Origin: a virus
Strand: one strand, 5' to 3'
Virus record (IMG/VR): IMGVR_UViG_3300032224_000028
Span: 1-33,930 of that record
Length of the DNA: 33,930 nucleotides
Shown here: positions 16,718-22,977 of the stretch, one piece after another
Layout: each line of letters begins with the position of its first letter
How positions within the stretch are numbered: the stretch's first letter is position 1
Position numbers and translations under genes: made by a program
The notes under the pieces: generated by a model
What the model saw: only the letters and a program-made list of their open reading frames with translations
The model's database searches: none
Told to the model about the DNA's origin: nothing

Positions 16718-16987
16718 TTATTCTTTCTCAAATAAATCTACAATACCCATTTGCTCTTTAGCTCTTACTGATTTTAAGTAATTTTTAAGGGCGTTATCAT
16801 CTTCCTTAAATATCTTGTTAAACATACCCTTTGTAGGCTGTCTAACTGTATATTCCTCAAATCTACCCATTAATATGTAATAAGAAAACGCTCTACAGGC
16901 CCATTCATGCTCTTTGCAATCAGGCGCTTGGTCGCAGTTATCGCATGGGCAATCTTCTTCAAAGATTCTTTTTCTAAGCTTAGTCAT
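16718..16987 (-). CDS. Cysteine-rich small protein, possible zinc binder
   Basis: 89 residues. Five cysteines are clustered near the N-terminus (C13, C15, C18, C24, C31, in EEDCPCDNCDQAPDCKEHEW), which together with nearby histidine could bind zinc. The remainder is helical and charged. Start and previous stop overlap (TAATG). Leftward early operon; no family recognised. Confidence 0.6.
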   Translation of the reverse strand: MTKLRKRIFEEDCPCDNCDQAPDCKEHEWACRAFSYYILMGRFEEYTVRQPTKGMFNKIFKEDDNALKNYLKSVRAKEQMGIVDLFEKE

Positions 16988-17229
16988 TACTTGGAGTCCA
17001 AATAAACTAAATTATCAAACTCATTGCTTGCTTCATATGGGTCTGATGACAAATAAACTATTTTGTCGTTTTCATAAACAGCATAACCATCTTGGTTTTC
17101 TTCTTCTGTTTGGAAATACCATTCTTTTTCATTCAATGGCATTACTTTGTATTTACCAGTATTGCGTGGAATAAGGTCTGAATAGTCAATGCCCCATTTT
17201 TTAATAGTGTATGTTATGTCTTTTTTCAT
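16987..17229 (-). CDS. Small hypothetical protein
   Basis: 80 residues, mixed beta/polar (KKWGIDYSDLIPRNTGKYK, EWYFQTEEENQDGYAVYEND), no recognised domain. ATG 17229 is preceded by AAAGGGGAAATAA, the strong ribosome binding site form used repeatedly in this genome. It is the first gene after the 248-base non-coding stretch. Confidence 0.6.
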   Translation of the reverse strand: MKKDITYTIKKWGIDYSDLIPRNTGKYKVMPLNEKEWYFQTEEENQDGYAVYENDKIVYLSSDPYEASNEFDNLVYLDSK

Positions 17230-17477
17230 TTATTTCCCCTTTAAAAATTTAGTTTATGGGTGTGGTTAAAAAAACCATATTAGGACAAACCCTAATGTTG
17301 TATTTATGCAAATGGGCTGTATTTGGCAGTTGCAAACAATGGGCGAGAAAGCCGCAAAATAACCCAATTACTGCATCCTACATTGGCGGCTTAACGCCCA
17401 GAATAAGGTGAGGCAGCAGAACACTCCGTGATGTGTTTGGTTTGGCAAAGGGGATAGCCAATCTGCCGCCTCGTAGT
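17230..17477. other. Gene-free 248-base stretch with strong predicted RNA structure
   Basis: I see no open frame of useful length on either strand. Two adjacent structured blocks are present. Block 1: GGGCG 17341-17345 pairs with CGCCC 17395-17399, and GCCGC 17351-17355 pairs with GCGGC 17386-17390, continued by CAAT 17365-17368 with ATTG 17382-17385. Block 2: 17410-17420 pairs with 17462-17472 (10 of 11 bases), enclosing two small hairpins (17421-17424/17433-17436 and 17442-17446/17457-17461), a three-way junction. It lies in the leftward operon, so RNA from the minus strand is likely. Could be an ncRNA, leader control element or processing site; matches no family I know. Confidence 0.5.
17279..17296. 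other. Perfect 6-bp hairpin in the leader of the 17229 gene
   Basis: ATTAGG 17279-17284 and CCTAAT 17291-17296 form a perfect inverted repeat with a 6-base loop. On the minus strand a run of seven T (17268-17274) follows 4 bases after the stem, so a weak leftward terminator or attenuator is possible, though the stem is AT-rich. Confidence 0.35.
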
Positions 17478-18206
17478 CTAGTTTAACTTATTTTTAAGTT
17501 TGTAGATATTTAGCAAGTTTAAAAACATTTCATATCCATCTCTAATGTCTTGCTCGTCATGCTCATATATAGCTACTTCATTAGTAGTGCCGTTAATATA
17601 CACATTGGCACACCTAGCTCCTGGGGCTAAAATCTCTCTATATGCAGCAAGCTGTAAGGTATTATCTAGATAGGGTGTTAAATCACCAGGGGATTTCTCC
17701 GTAGTTTTGAAGTCAATTACTACAGTCGAACAATGAAGGTCGCATTTACCGCCATAGCCCATAGGTGATACTAAAGACTGTTCTGCAATCCAATCCTGAA
17801 CCCCAAAATGGGCTTCTACGGCATTAACGACCATAGATACATATGCTGGCCTATCAGGAATAAAATCACCGTTGTAATGGGTTTCTATGAAGTTATGGAT
17901 TAATGTGCCTCTATCGGCAGCTTCCCTAGATTTACGCTTGGCAAGCTCTAATATTCTGGTTACCCATTCTTTTTCAGGTTCACCATCTAAGCGTGGATAC
18001 TCAGTAGCGGCATAAAGTACCTCTGTTTGTTTCCATGTATCAAGCCCTGCTTTCGATAACAGTCCGATAATAGTTGATACGCTTGGCACAAGTGTTCCTG
18101 GTGCTGATTTTGCGTCTCTAAGTGTGGTGCTTCTTTCTTTTCCATTTTTACCAATGGTGGTATAGCGTGGTTCGCCTGTTTTGGCGCAATACCAATGCTC
18201 TGACAT
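17478..18206 (-). CDS. PD-(D/E)XK exonuclease (RecB/Cas4-like phage recombination nuclease)
   Basis: 242 residues; AAAGGGGAATAT precedes ATG 18206. The nuclease core is visible: H104 in RGTLIHNFIE, E142, D156 in GGKCDLHC, D165-x-K167 in VVIDFKTTEK and Q185 in TLQLAAYR. This is the Cas4/RecB-type arrangement used by phage exonucleases that resect double-strand ends. With the ERF annealing protein and SSB-like protein upstream it forms a single-strand-annealing recombination set. The residues match the motif; polarity of cutting cannot be read from sequence. Confidence 0.85.
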   Translation of the reverse strand: MSEHWYCAKTGEPRYTTIGKNGKERSTTLRDAKSAPGTLVPSVSTIIGLLSKAGLDTWKQTEVLYAATEYPRLDGEPEKEWVTRILELAKRKSREAADRGTLIHNFIETHYNGDFIPDRPAYVSMVVNAVEAHFGVQDWIAEQSLVSPMGYGGKCDLHCSTVVIDFKTTEKSPGDLTPYLDNTLQLAAYREILAPGARCANVYINGTTNEVAIYEHDEQDIRDGYEMFLNLLNIYKLKNKLN

Positions 18207-18238
18207 ATATTCCCCTTTATGTACATTTTATTGTGTAT

Positions 18239-18439
18239 TTAATTACACATCTTTAAAATTGCTTCTCTTTCGGCAGCGTCTGTTACCTTTTCTGCTGCTA
18301 CCTTGACAACCGTATTAATAACACTAATCAACCCTTCAGTAGTCATAGATATTAACTGCCTTGTTTCATCAACATGAAAGTCCTCATCGTGAATTGACTC
18401 AATGTTTTGTTGAATAATGTCATTAATAGCGGTTTTCAT
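18239..18439 (-). CDS. Small hypothetical helical protein
   Basis: 66 residues between the SSB-like and exonuclease genes; AGGAG lies 6 bases before ATG 18439. Helical, acidic N-terminal half (NIESIHDEDFHVDETRQLIS) and an alanine-rich end. No recognised family. Position suggests an accessory of the recombination module. Confidence 0.55.
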   Translation of the reverse strand: MKTAINDIIQQNIESIHDEDFHVDETRQLISMTTEGLISVINTVVKVAAEKVTDAAEREAILKMCN

Positions 18440-18447
18440 ATTAACTC

Positions 18448-18690
18448 CTAGAACGGTACATCATCCATAATTTCGTCATTACCAGCAGGTTTAAACCCAA
18501 CAGGTTCTTTTGCTTTGCCAATAGATATGCTAAAAAATTTACCTTTAGCTCCTTCTTTTACCCATGCAGACAAATAATGCTCTTTGCCATTTTCAAGCAT
18601 GATTGAACCTGTATAGTCTGGGTGAACCTCAGAAACCTTACGAGTGTTTTTAAAAAGTGAACCACTATTTGGCTTTGGTGTATAAGCCAT
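18448..18690 (-). CDS. SSB-like single-stranded DNA-binding protein
   Basis: 80 residues; AAAGG precedes ATG 18690. The core (PNSGSLFKNTRKVSEVHPDY, TGSIML, YLSAWVKEG, KFFSISIG) is a short beta-strand series consistent with an OB-type fold. The acidic C-terminal tip DEIMDDVPF closely mimics the DDDIPF tip of bacterial SSB that recruits replication and repair partners. It lies between the annealing protein and the exonuclease. Much shorter than E. coli SSB; assignment is by motif and context. Confidence 0.6.
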   Translation of the reverse strand: MAYTPKPNSGSLFKNTRKVSEVHPDYTGSIMLENGKEHYLSAWVKEGAKGKFFSISIGKAKEPVGFKPAGNDEIMDDVPF

Positions 18691-18691
18691 A

Positions 18692-19123
18692 TTAAATTTC
18701 CTTTGCTTTTACTACTGGTTTAGGTGACGAAGCGGCATTACCGTCATCGTCTGCTTGCACTACTCCTACTACTGCTGCTAATGCATATCTACGCATATAA
18801 GTTAAAGCTGACCCAGCTCCTTGTGCGTCAGGCTTAGTTACTGGTACAGACATTTCTTGACTAATCCATTCGCCAGAGCTATGGGTCAGCAATGTTGTTA
18901 AAGACATAGATTTATCTAAATCTGAATAAGTCCCAGGGAATTGAGCCACAGCCAAATTATTGTCAGCCAACAAATCACGACAAGCATCCCAAACAGACTC
19001 AAGGTCTGCATATTTACTTTTGAAAAAAGGATTTGCAGAGTCTTTTTTAGCATAAGTAAGTTTCCCTTGTACGATTGATAGTGCTTTGGCTAAGTTAGCA
19101 ATACTATCTGAATGATTAAGCAT
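18692..19123 (-). CDS. erf: ERF-family single-strand annealing protein
   Basis: 143 residues from ATG 19123; a longer start at 19156 would overlap the upstream gene more and GGGGG lies 5 bases before ATG 19123. The sequence shows the ERF core: ALSIVQGKLTYAKKDSANPF, FKSKYADLESVWDACRDLL, then GAGSALTYMRRYALAAVVGV and an acidic QADDDGN. ERF proteins form rings that anneal complementary single strands; in P22 this circularises the genome. The stop of the upstream gene overlaps by 8 bases. Confidence 0.88.
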   Translation of the reverse strand: MLNHSDSIANLAKALSIVQGKLTYAKKDSANPFFKSKYADLESVWDACRDLLADNNLAVAQFPGTYSDLDKSMSLTTLLTHSSGEWISQEMSVPVTKPDAQGAGSALTYMRRYALAAVVGVVQADDDGNAASSPKPVVKAKEI

Positions 19124-19313
19124 GGTTGCCCCCAAAGATTGTGCCAAAGTCATCAAACAAACTTTTAAGCACTACATTGCGCTTTGGTTTGCCACAAGCT
19201 TGACGAATACAGTCAATTTGTTCTTGTGTAAGCTCGCCACCGTATTCCATGTCATCAAGCGCTGACTCTAAAAATTCTTCATGCTCTAGCATTAGTTGGT
19301 TTAATTCACCCAT
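19116..19313 (-). CDS. First gene of leftward operon, small hypothetical protein
   Basis: 65 residues from ATG 19313, chosen because AAAGGGGAATTTT precedes it; an upstream start at 19394 would run through the operator. Acidic and helical (MLEHEEFLESALDDMEYGGE), ending with FDDFGTIFGGNHA. No family recognised. It lies just after the predicted operator and start site, so it is the first product of the recombination operon. Confidence 0.6.
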   Translation of the reverse strand: MGELNQLMLEHEEFLESALDDMEYGGELTQEQIDCIRQACGKPKRNVVLKSLFDDFGTIFGGNHA

Positions 19314-19332
19314 AAAATTCCCCTTTAATGGC

Positions 19333-19348
19333 ATAGCAAAATTGCTAT
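19333..19348. promoter_or_regulatory. Perfect 16-bp inverted repeat, candidate repressor operator
   Basis: ATAGCAA-AA-TTGCTAT is a perfect palindrome with 7-base arms. It lies between two divergent units, beside the HTH gene at 19424, and overlaps the expected start site of the leftward promoter. This is the normal place for a Cro/CI-type operator. Confidence 0.6.
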
Positions 19349-19354
19349 AGAAGA

Positions 19355-19386
19355 ATATTAACACAAGTAAATTAAAAAAGTAAAGT
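19355..19386. promoter_or_regulatory. Overlapping divergent promoter candidates
   Basis: Rightward: TTAACA 19358-19363, 17-base spacer, TAAAGT 19381-19386, start expected near 19393. Leftward: TTTACT (19384-19379), 18-base spacer, TAATAT (19360-19355), start near 19347 inside the palindrome. Each has 4-5 of 6 consensus bases. The two overlap completely, so they should exclude each other. Read by eye only. Confidence 0.4.
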
Positions 19387-19423
19387 CTATGCAAATAAAC
19401 AACATTTAAGTTAAACTTTGTGA

Positions 19424-19696
19424 ATGGATACTAAATTAAAACTCACAGACACAGCAATTATTGACCTTTTAGGTGGTACTGCAAAGGTAGCAAGAATGTG
19501 CAAAGTAGACCCAGCAGCCGTATCTAATTGGCGTATAAGGGGTATACCAGCCGATAAATTTATGCTTTTAGGAGCAAGGATTGAGGAAGCTAGTCATGGG
19601 TTAATTACTAGACAAGACTTGTTTCCTACTGCCTGGCATTTAGTATGGCCTGAGTTGTTACCAAAAAACAACGCATTTGGGGTTCAAGATGAATAA
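19424..19696 (+). CDS. YdaS/Cro-like helix-turn-helix regulator
   Basis: 90 residues. Residues 8-45 form a helix-turn-helix (LTDTAIIDLLGGTAKVARMC, then KVDPAAVSNWRIRGIPADKF). The tail with ITRQDLFP and W-x-x-x-WPEL is typical of YdaS-type prophage regulators. It is the first rightward gene, directly beside the palindrome at 19333, so it probably represses one or both divergent promoters. No strong ribosome binding site is seen. Whether it acts as Cro or as an antitoxin-like repressor cannot be told from sequence. Confidence 0.75.
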   Translation: MDTKLKLTDTAIIDLLGGTAKVARMCKVDPAAVSNWRIRGIPADKFMLLGARIEEASHGLITRQDLFPTAWHLVWPELLPKNNAFGVQDE

Positions 19697-20462
19697 ACCC
19701 CATATTGTTGCTTTCGGGGGTGGTGTAGACAGTACGGCTATGATTCTTGGTCTTTACGAATCTAACCGACCAATAGACTTAATATTATTTGCCGATACTG
19801 GTGGAGAAAGACCAGAAACCTATGCCCATATTGAAAACTTTAGCAAATGGCTTGCAAACAAAGGGCTTCCTGAAATTACTATTGTAAGAAAAGTACGCAA
19901 AGATGGTAGCTTAGAAACATTAGAACAAGAGTGCCACAGACGACATAACTTACCGTCTATTGCTTATGGTTTTAAATCATGCTCTCAAAAGCACAAAATA
20001 GCTCCACAAGACAAGTTTTTAAATCATTGGCAACCAGCTATTGAATATTGGAAAACAGGCTTAAAATGCGTTAAATACATTGGGTATGATGCTGGTGAAT
20101 CACATAGAGCTGACAATGCTGCAAAGCGTGATGACCCTAAATACGACTACGAATACCCATTAATTGAATGGCAATGGGATAGGCAAGATTGTTTAGACAT
20201 TATTGCAAAACATGGTATTGCCAATGTTGGCAAATCAGCTTGCTTTTTTTGCCCATCTTCTCGCCCAAAAGAAATTATTGATTTATATGAAAAACATCCA
20301 GACTTAGCACAAAGAGCGCTAAACATTGAGAAACAAGCAGAATTGACTTCAATCAAGGGATTAGGCCGTAATTACGCTTGGTCAGATGTAATTTTAATGC
20401 ACAAATCACAAATGACATTGCCTTTTGTGGGGTTTGATTTGCCTTGCGATTGCACAGAATAA
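19689..20462 (+). CDS. PAPS reductase / adenine nucleotide alpha-hydrolase family protein
   Basis: 257 residues from ATG 19689, which overlaps the HTH gene by 8 bases; GGGG lies upstream. The PP-loop is FGGGVDSTA (residues 9-17), followed by FADTGGERPETYAH, the usual second block. Cysteines C82, C98, C127, C168, C185 and C188 plus the final DLPCDCTE could hold an iron-sulphur cluster or zinc, as in DndC- or sulfurtransferase-like members. The family activates a substrate with ATP for sulphur or amide transfer. In phages it is often found with DNA or RNA modification, but the substrate here is unknown. Confidence 0.75.
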   Translation: MNKPHIVAFGGGVDSTAMILGLYESNRPIDLILFADTGGERPETYAHIENFSKWLANKGLPEITIVRKVRKDGSLETLEQECHRRHNLPSIAYGFKSCSQKHKIAPQDKFLNHWQPAIEYWKTGLKCVKYIGYDAGESHRADNAAKRDDPKYDYEYPLIEWQWDRQDCLDIIAKHGIANVGKSACFFCPSSRPKEIIDLYEKHPDLAQRALNIEKQAELTSIKGLGRNYAWSDVILMHKSQMTLPFVGFDLPCDCTE

Positions 20463-20764
20463 AAATGTAGTACACTCACATTCCTATCTTGAGGCTCTAA
20501 CGACATACCAGGGGATAGGATTAACAGCGCTACTGGGGGTAATGGTTGAAACAGCGCAATATAGGTGGCGAAGTTAGTGCCTATACCATGCAAGACTGAC
20601 GGGTTAGCGATTCCTCAATGGAAGAACTATGAAGGCAACCTAGGTAGGCTAGGTTCGCTCAAACCTCTTGGAAGTTGTATTTTAACAACTAAGGATAAAT
20701 ACTAATAGACTTTAAAGACTAATCTTTTTAACCTATGGTTGTTGTTTAACTAAAGGGGAATTAC
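20463..20764 (+). ncRNA. Candidate structured non-coding RNA region (302 bases, gene-free)
   Basis: No useful open frame exists on the plus strand. Helices seen: TCCTATC 20482-20488 with GATAGGA 20514-20520 (7 bp); GCGCT 20527-20531 with AGCGC 20553-20557; TATAGG 20560-20565 with CCTATA 20580-20585; AACCTA 20637-20642 with TAGGTT 20650-20655; AGTTGT 20673-20678 with ACAACT 20685-20690. In addition TTGAGG 20489-20494 can pair with CCTCAA 20613-20618 and CTAAC 20497-20501 with GTTAG 20603-20607. This crosses the first helix and implies a pseudoknot. A weak AAAGA-CTAA-TCTTT hairpin lies at 20714-20727. Not a tRNA or any riboswitch I recognise; an origin or leader element remains possible. Confidence 0.5.
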
Positions 20765-21076
20765 ATGAAAGATTTATTAGGTGCTTGTTTATTAGGTGCA
20801 GTATTAGGTGCAATGTTTGCTTATGGCATACCAGCTAAAGCACAGACCATTCCAATGACTAATGCCCAAGGTTATAATGTGGGTACAATACAAATTAACG
20901 GCAAAACAGCTCAGTTTGTAAATCAAATGGGCGTTACTACTCAAACAGCTACTTTTTATCCAGGTCAAATTGTTATTGCGACCCCACAAGGCGTAACTAC
21001 TGCGGTGGTTGGCAATACAGGCTACTCAGTACCACCAAGTCCAACTACAATACCAAGCGTAAGGGTTATGCAATGA
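20765..21076 (+). CDS. Secreted/periplasmic small protein with signal peptide
   Basis: 103 residues; TAAAGGGGAATTAC precedes ATG 20765. A hydrophobic N-terminus (LLGACLLGAVLGAMFAYG) ends in AKA, a good signal peptidase I site before Q27. The mature part is short, beta-prone, Thr/Val/Gln-rich, with repeated IQINGKTAQFVN and YPGQIVIATPQGVTT segments and a proline-rich end. Phages rarely encode exported non-lysis proteins in early units, so a role at the envelope such as superinfection exclusion is possible; there is no direct evidence. Confidence 0.65.
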   Translation: MKDLLGACLLGAVLGAMFAYGIPAKAQTIPMTNAQGYNVGTIQINGKTAQFVNQMGVTTQTATFYPGQIVIATPQGVTTAVVGNTGYSVPPSPTTIPSVRVMQ

Positions 21077-21192
21077 GTTTTACAATCATGCAGCATGATG
21101 GCATGAAAGTAATTCAATGGTTCTTTAATATAGATGAACTTATTAAAGCAATGATTAATAACCCACTTGACAGGTATCACAGAAATGTTTGA
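21073..21192 (+). CDS. 39-residue hypothetical protein
   Basis: ATG 21073 overlaps the preceding stop (ATGA) and the frame ends at TGA 21190-21192, overlapping the next start. The product MSFTIMQHDGMKVIQWFFNI, then DELIKAMINNPLDRYHRNV, is amphipathic. Coupling on both sides supports translation; function unknown. Confidence 0.5.
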   Translation: MSFTIMQHDGMKVIQWFFNIDELIKAMINNPLDRYHRNV

Positions 21193-21556
21193 TGAATTCT
21201 GGTCTTTATATCCAAGAAAGATAGCCAAGGCCAATGCCAGGAAAGCTTGGGCTAAACTTAGTGCAGAGCAGCAATTATTGGCAGCAAAAGCAATTAACAC
21301 ACATTGCGAATACTGGAAAGCCAAAGAAACTGAGTTAGAATTTATACCCCATGCTAGTTCATGGTTAAATGGTGAGCGTTACGAAGATGAAATAGTAATT
21401 GAACCTAGGAGAGAAAAAAGTGATAAAAAATGGATGTTTACTAATGAAGGTATTGAAGCTAAAGCTAGGGAACTTGGTGTTATCGGCAATGGTTATGATA
21501 CTTACCAGACTCTCAAAGAAAAGTGCTTGAAAAAGCTAAACATGAGTGTGGCATAA
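21185..21556 (+). CDS. Replisome-organiser-like replication protein (C-terminal domain type)
   Basis: 123 residues from ATG 21185; a TTG at 21167 is a less likely start. The motif FDEFWSLYPRKIAKANARKA (residues 2-21), followed by FIPHASSWLNGERYEDE, is the signature of the C-terminal region of many phage replication initiator/organiser proteins. The usual N-terminal winged helix is absent, so this is a short form. It probably recruits host replication proteins, since the phage has no polymerase. The tail of the gene overlaps the next one by 34 bases. Confidence 0.65.
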   Translation: MFDEFWSLYPRKIAKANARKAWAKLSAEQQLLAAKAINTHCEYWKAKETELEFIPHASSWLNGERYEDEIVIEPRREKSDKKWMFTNEGIEAKARELGVIGNGYDTYQTLKEKCLKKLNMSVA

Positions 21557-21735
21557 GGTATCTTTGTGCTTTACGGCACAAAAAAGGATTGACGTGGTTT
21601 AGAAACTACATTAGTGAAAAGAACCTACCAATACCATTATTGAATGATTTTTATACAGCTTGGCAAGCTGGCAACAAAGGGGAATGGGGATGCTTGAAAG
21701 GTATATTGTCGCAGCAACAGGGCTTGGGTATTTAG
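21523..21735 (+). CDS. Hypothetical small phage protein (GTG start)
   Basis: 70 residues from GTG 21523, inside the end of the preceding gene in another frame. The sequence (KAKHECGIRYLCALRHKKGL, WFRNYISEKNLPIPLLNDFY, EWGCLKGIL) looks protein-like and well ordered. No function assigned. The 34-base overlap is longer than usual, so the true start could be downstream of 21556, but no ATG is available there. Confidence 0.5.
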   Translation: MLEKAKHECGIRYLCALRHKKGLTWFRNYISEKNLPIPLLNDFYTAWQAGNKGEWGCLKGILSQQQGLGI

Positions 21736-21836
21736 TTGTAGGCTTAGCTCAATATTGTAAAGGCTCAAACAGTAATGCTTTGATTTGGATTGGCTACGCT
21801 GCCGCCCAAGTTGGCCTATGGATGAATCTTAAATGA
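21690..21836 (+). CDS. 48-residue protein with two membrane segments
   Basis: ATG 21690 is preceded by AAAGGGG at 7 bases; an in-frame ATG at 21684 sits too close to that site. The product begins MLERYIVAATGLGYLVVGLA, then a short polar turn (QYCKGSNSN) and ALIWIGYAAAQVGLWMNLK: a helical hairpin of two membrane spans. Its stop overlaps the next ATG (ATGA). Small hairpin membrane proteins in phages include holins and exclusion proteins; here it lies in the early/replication unit, far from the lysis genes. Confidence 0.55.
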   Translation: MLERYIVAATGLGYLVVGLAQYCKGSNSNALIWIGYAAAQVGLWMNLK

Positions 21837-22162
21837 AAGATTACGACCCAAATGATGCAATTGACTTCATTTTCAAGAAAGCGCCAGATTATGCGGCTGC
21901 AAAAGGCAGACTTGCAGAGTTGGAAAATTTTAGACATTCTCTTAAAGCAATTAAAGCTTCCCAAGCAGAAGGTTCTAGCATTGCCGCAAAAGAAATGGAA
22001 GCCTACGCAAGCCAAGAATACCAAGACTTATGCAAAGCCATTGGAGCAGCTACAGAACAAACTGAAGCCCTCAGATGGCAATTAGAAGCAGCTAAGATGA
22101 GATTTGAGGCTTGGCGTACAGAATCAGCAACAAATAGAAATATTGAAAGAATGACTAGATGA
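21833..22162 (+). CDS. Hypothetical helical phage protein
   Basis: 109 residues, all helical (DYAAAKGRLAELENFRHSLK, then AYASQEYQDLCKAIGAATEQ, ALRWQLEAAKMRFEAWRTES). This pattern, with a C-terminal W-x-x-x-AA-x-x-R-x-E-x-WR, recurs in short proteins of phage replication modules. Role unknown. Coupled to both neighbours by ATGA overlaps. Confidence 0.6.
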   Translation: MKDYDPNDAIDFIFKKAPDYAAAKGRLAELENFRHSLKAIKASQAEGSSIAAKEMEAYASQEYQDLCKAIGAATEQTEALRWQLEAAKMRFEAWRTESATNRNIERMTR

Positions 22163-22338
22163 ACGATTATTCAGAGAATTACCTTAAAATTCAAAAACTT
22201 ATGAAGCAATACTACTCTGCAACAACAAAATGTAAATATGATTTAGCTACAAAAATAGCCCATGACCTTGCCGATGAAACTATTAGATTGGAGATTGCCA
22301 GCGTTAGGGCATTGAAAGAACAATGGCTGAAAAACTAA
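22159..22338 (+). CDS. 59-residue hypothetical helical protein
   Basis: ATG 22159 overlaps the preceding stop (ATGA) and the frame runs to TAA 22336-22338, overlapping the next gene by 16 bases. Product MNDYSENYLKIQKLMKQYYS, then KCKYDLATKIAHDLADETIR and a charged end. Two helices; no family recognised. Confidence 0.55.
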   Translation: MNDYSENYLKIQKLMKQYYSATTKCKYDLATKIAHDLADETIRLEIASVRALKEQWLKN

Positions 22339-22697
22339 TGCGTAATATGTTTGCTACTCATACAGACTATGCAGACTTTAAAGGCTTAATACCTACTAAT
22401 CCTGGATTTCTTCCATGCGACCTTGATGGTATTGCAGAACGCAATGGTCAATTCTTGATAATGGAATGGAAAAAACCTGGTGAAAAGTTAAGTGAAGGCC
22501 AAAAAATTATGCTTAAATCTTTAGCAAAAAAAGAAGGATTTATTGTTACTATCATTGTAGGCAATACTGATAATGAAACAGTTATTGATGGTTTTTGGCA
22601 AATCACTAAAGACGGTCAATTTTTAAAATGTGGTAATTCTTTTGTTACATTTAAAAACTTTTATAGACAATGGTATGAATTAGCTGATGGCAAATAA
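22323..22697 (+). CDS. Small PD-(D/E)XK nuclease-like protein
   Basis: 124 residues. The nuclease-like core is D33/D35 in CDLDGIAE, E48-x-K50 in FLIMEWKKPGE and Q60 in LSEGQ, a single-domain resolvase/VRR-NUC-like layout. The C-terminal half is beta-rich and may be substrate binding. A small nuclease beside a Ref-like protein suggests DNA processing during replication or recombination. Start and neighbours overlap by short stretches, as across this unit. Confidence 0.55.
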   Translation: MAEKLMRNMFATHTDYADFKGLIPTNPGFLPCDLDGIAERNGQFLIMEWKKPGEKLSEGQKIMLKSLAKKEGFIVTIIVGNTDNETVIDGFWQITKDGQFLKCGNSFVTFKNFYRQWYELADGK

Positions 22698-22977
22698 AAA
22701 TGGCAAAGCGCACTCTCTCAATAAGATTGCAGAACTCGGATGTATTCTATGCTCCGAATTCTTTGGGATTGAAGGCACACCGTCAGAACTCCATCATTGC
22801 AGGCGGTATGGAAATGTCAGGAATGCATCCCCAATCTTGCCTTTATGCCCTGAGCATCATCGGGGAAACGATGGACTTCACGGGTTGGGTGTCAAAGGTT
22901 TTGAAAGAAAATACCAAATATCCTGTGAGAGGCTATTGGAGCGAGTCAGCGAAAAACTTGGAAAAGGAGTTAGCTAA
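22687..22977 (+). CDS. Ref-like HNH recombination nuclease
   Basis: 96 residues from ATG 22687. It has the Ref/DUF968-type arrangement: a C-x-x-C pair (CILC), ELHHCRRYGN, then LPLCPEHHRGNDGLHGLG and a basic helix. The H-H...C-x-x-HH spacing fits a zinc-bound HNH fold. Phage P1 Ref cuts DNA with RecA. A competing plus frame at 22700-23008 is a shadow, since only this one carries the motif. Confidence 0.75.
   Translation: MANKNGKAHSLNKIAELGCILCSEFFGIEGTPSELHHCRRYGNVRNASPILPLCPEHHRGNDGLHGLGVKGFERKYQISCERLLERVSEKLGKGVS

Noticed and set aside
20590-20690. tRNA- or tmRNA-like T-arm (AGGTT-CGCTCA-AACCT) in the gene-free region
   Set aside because: No acceptor stem, anticodon arm or CCA-adjacent pairing can be built around it.
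20463-20764. Hammerhead ribozyme, group I intron or known riboswitch in the gene-free region
   Set aside because: No CUGAUGA/GAAA core, no P7-type guanosine site and no known riboswitch consensus found by eye, so I only call it a structured candidate.
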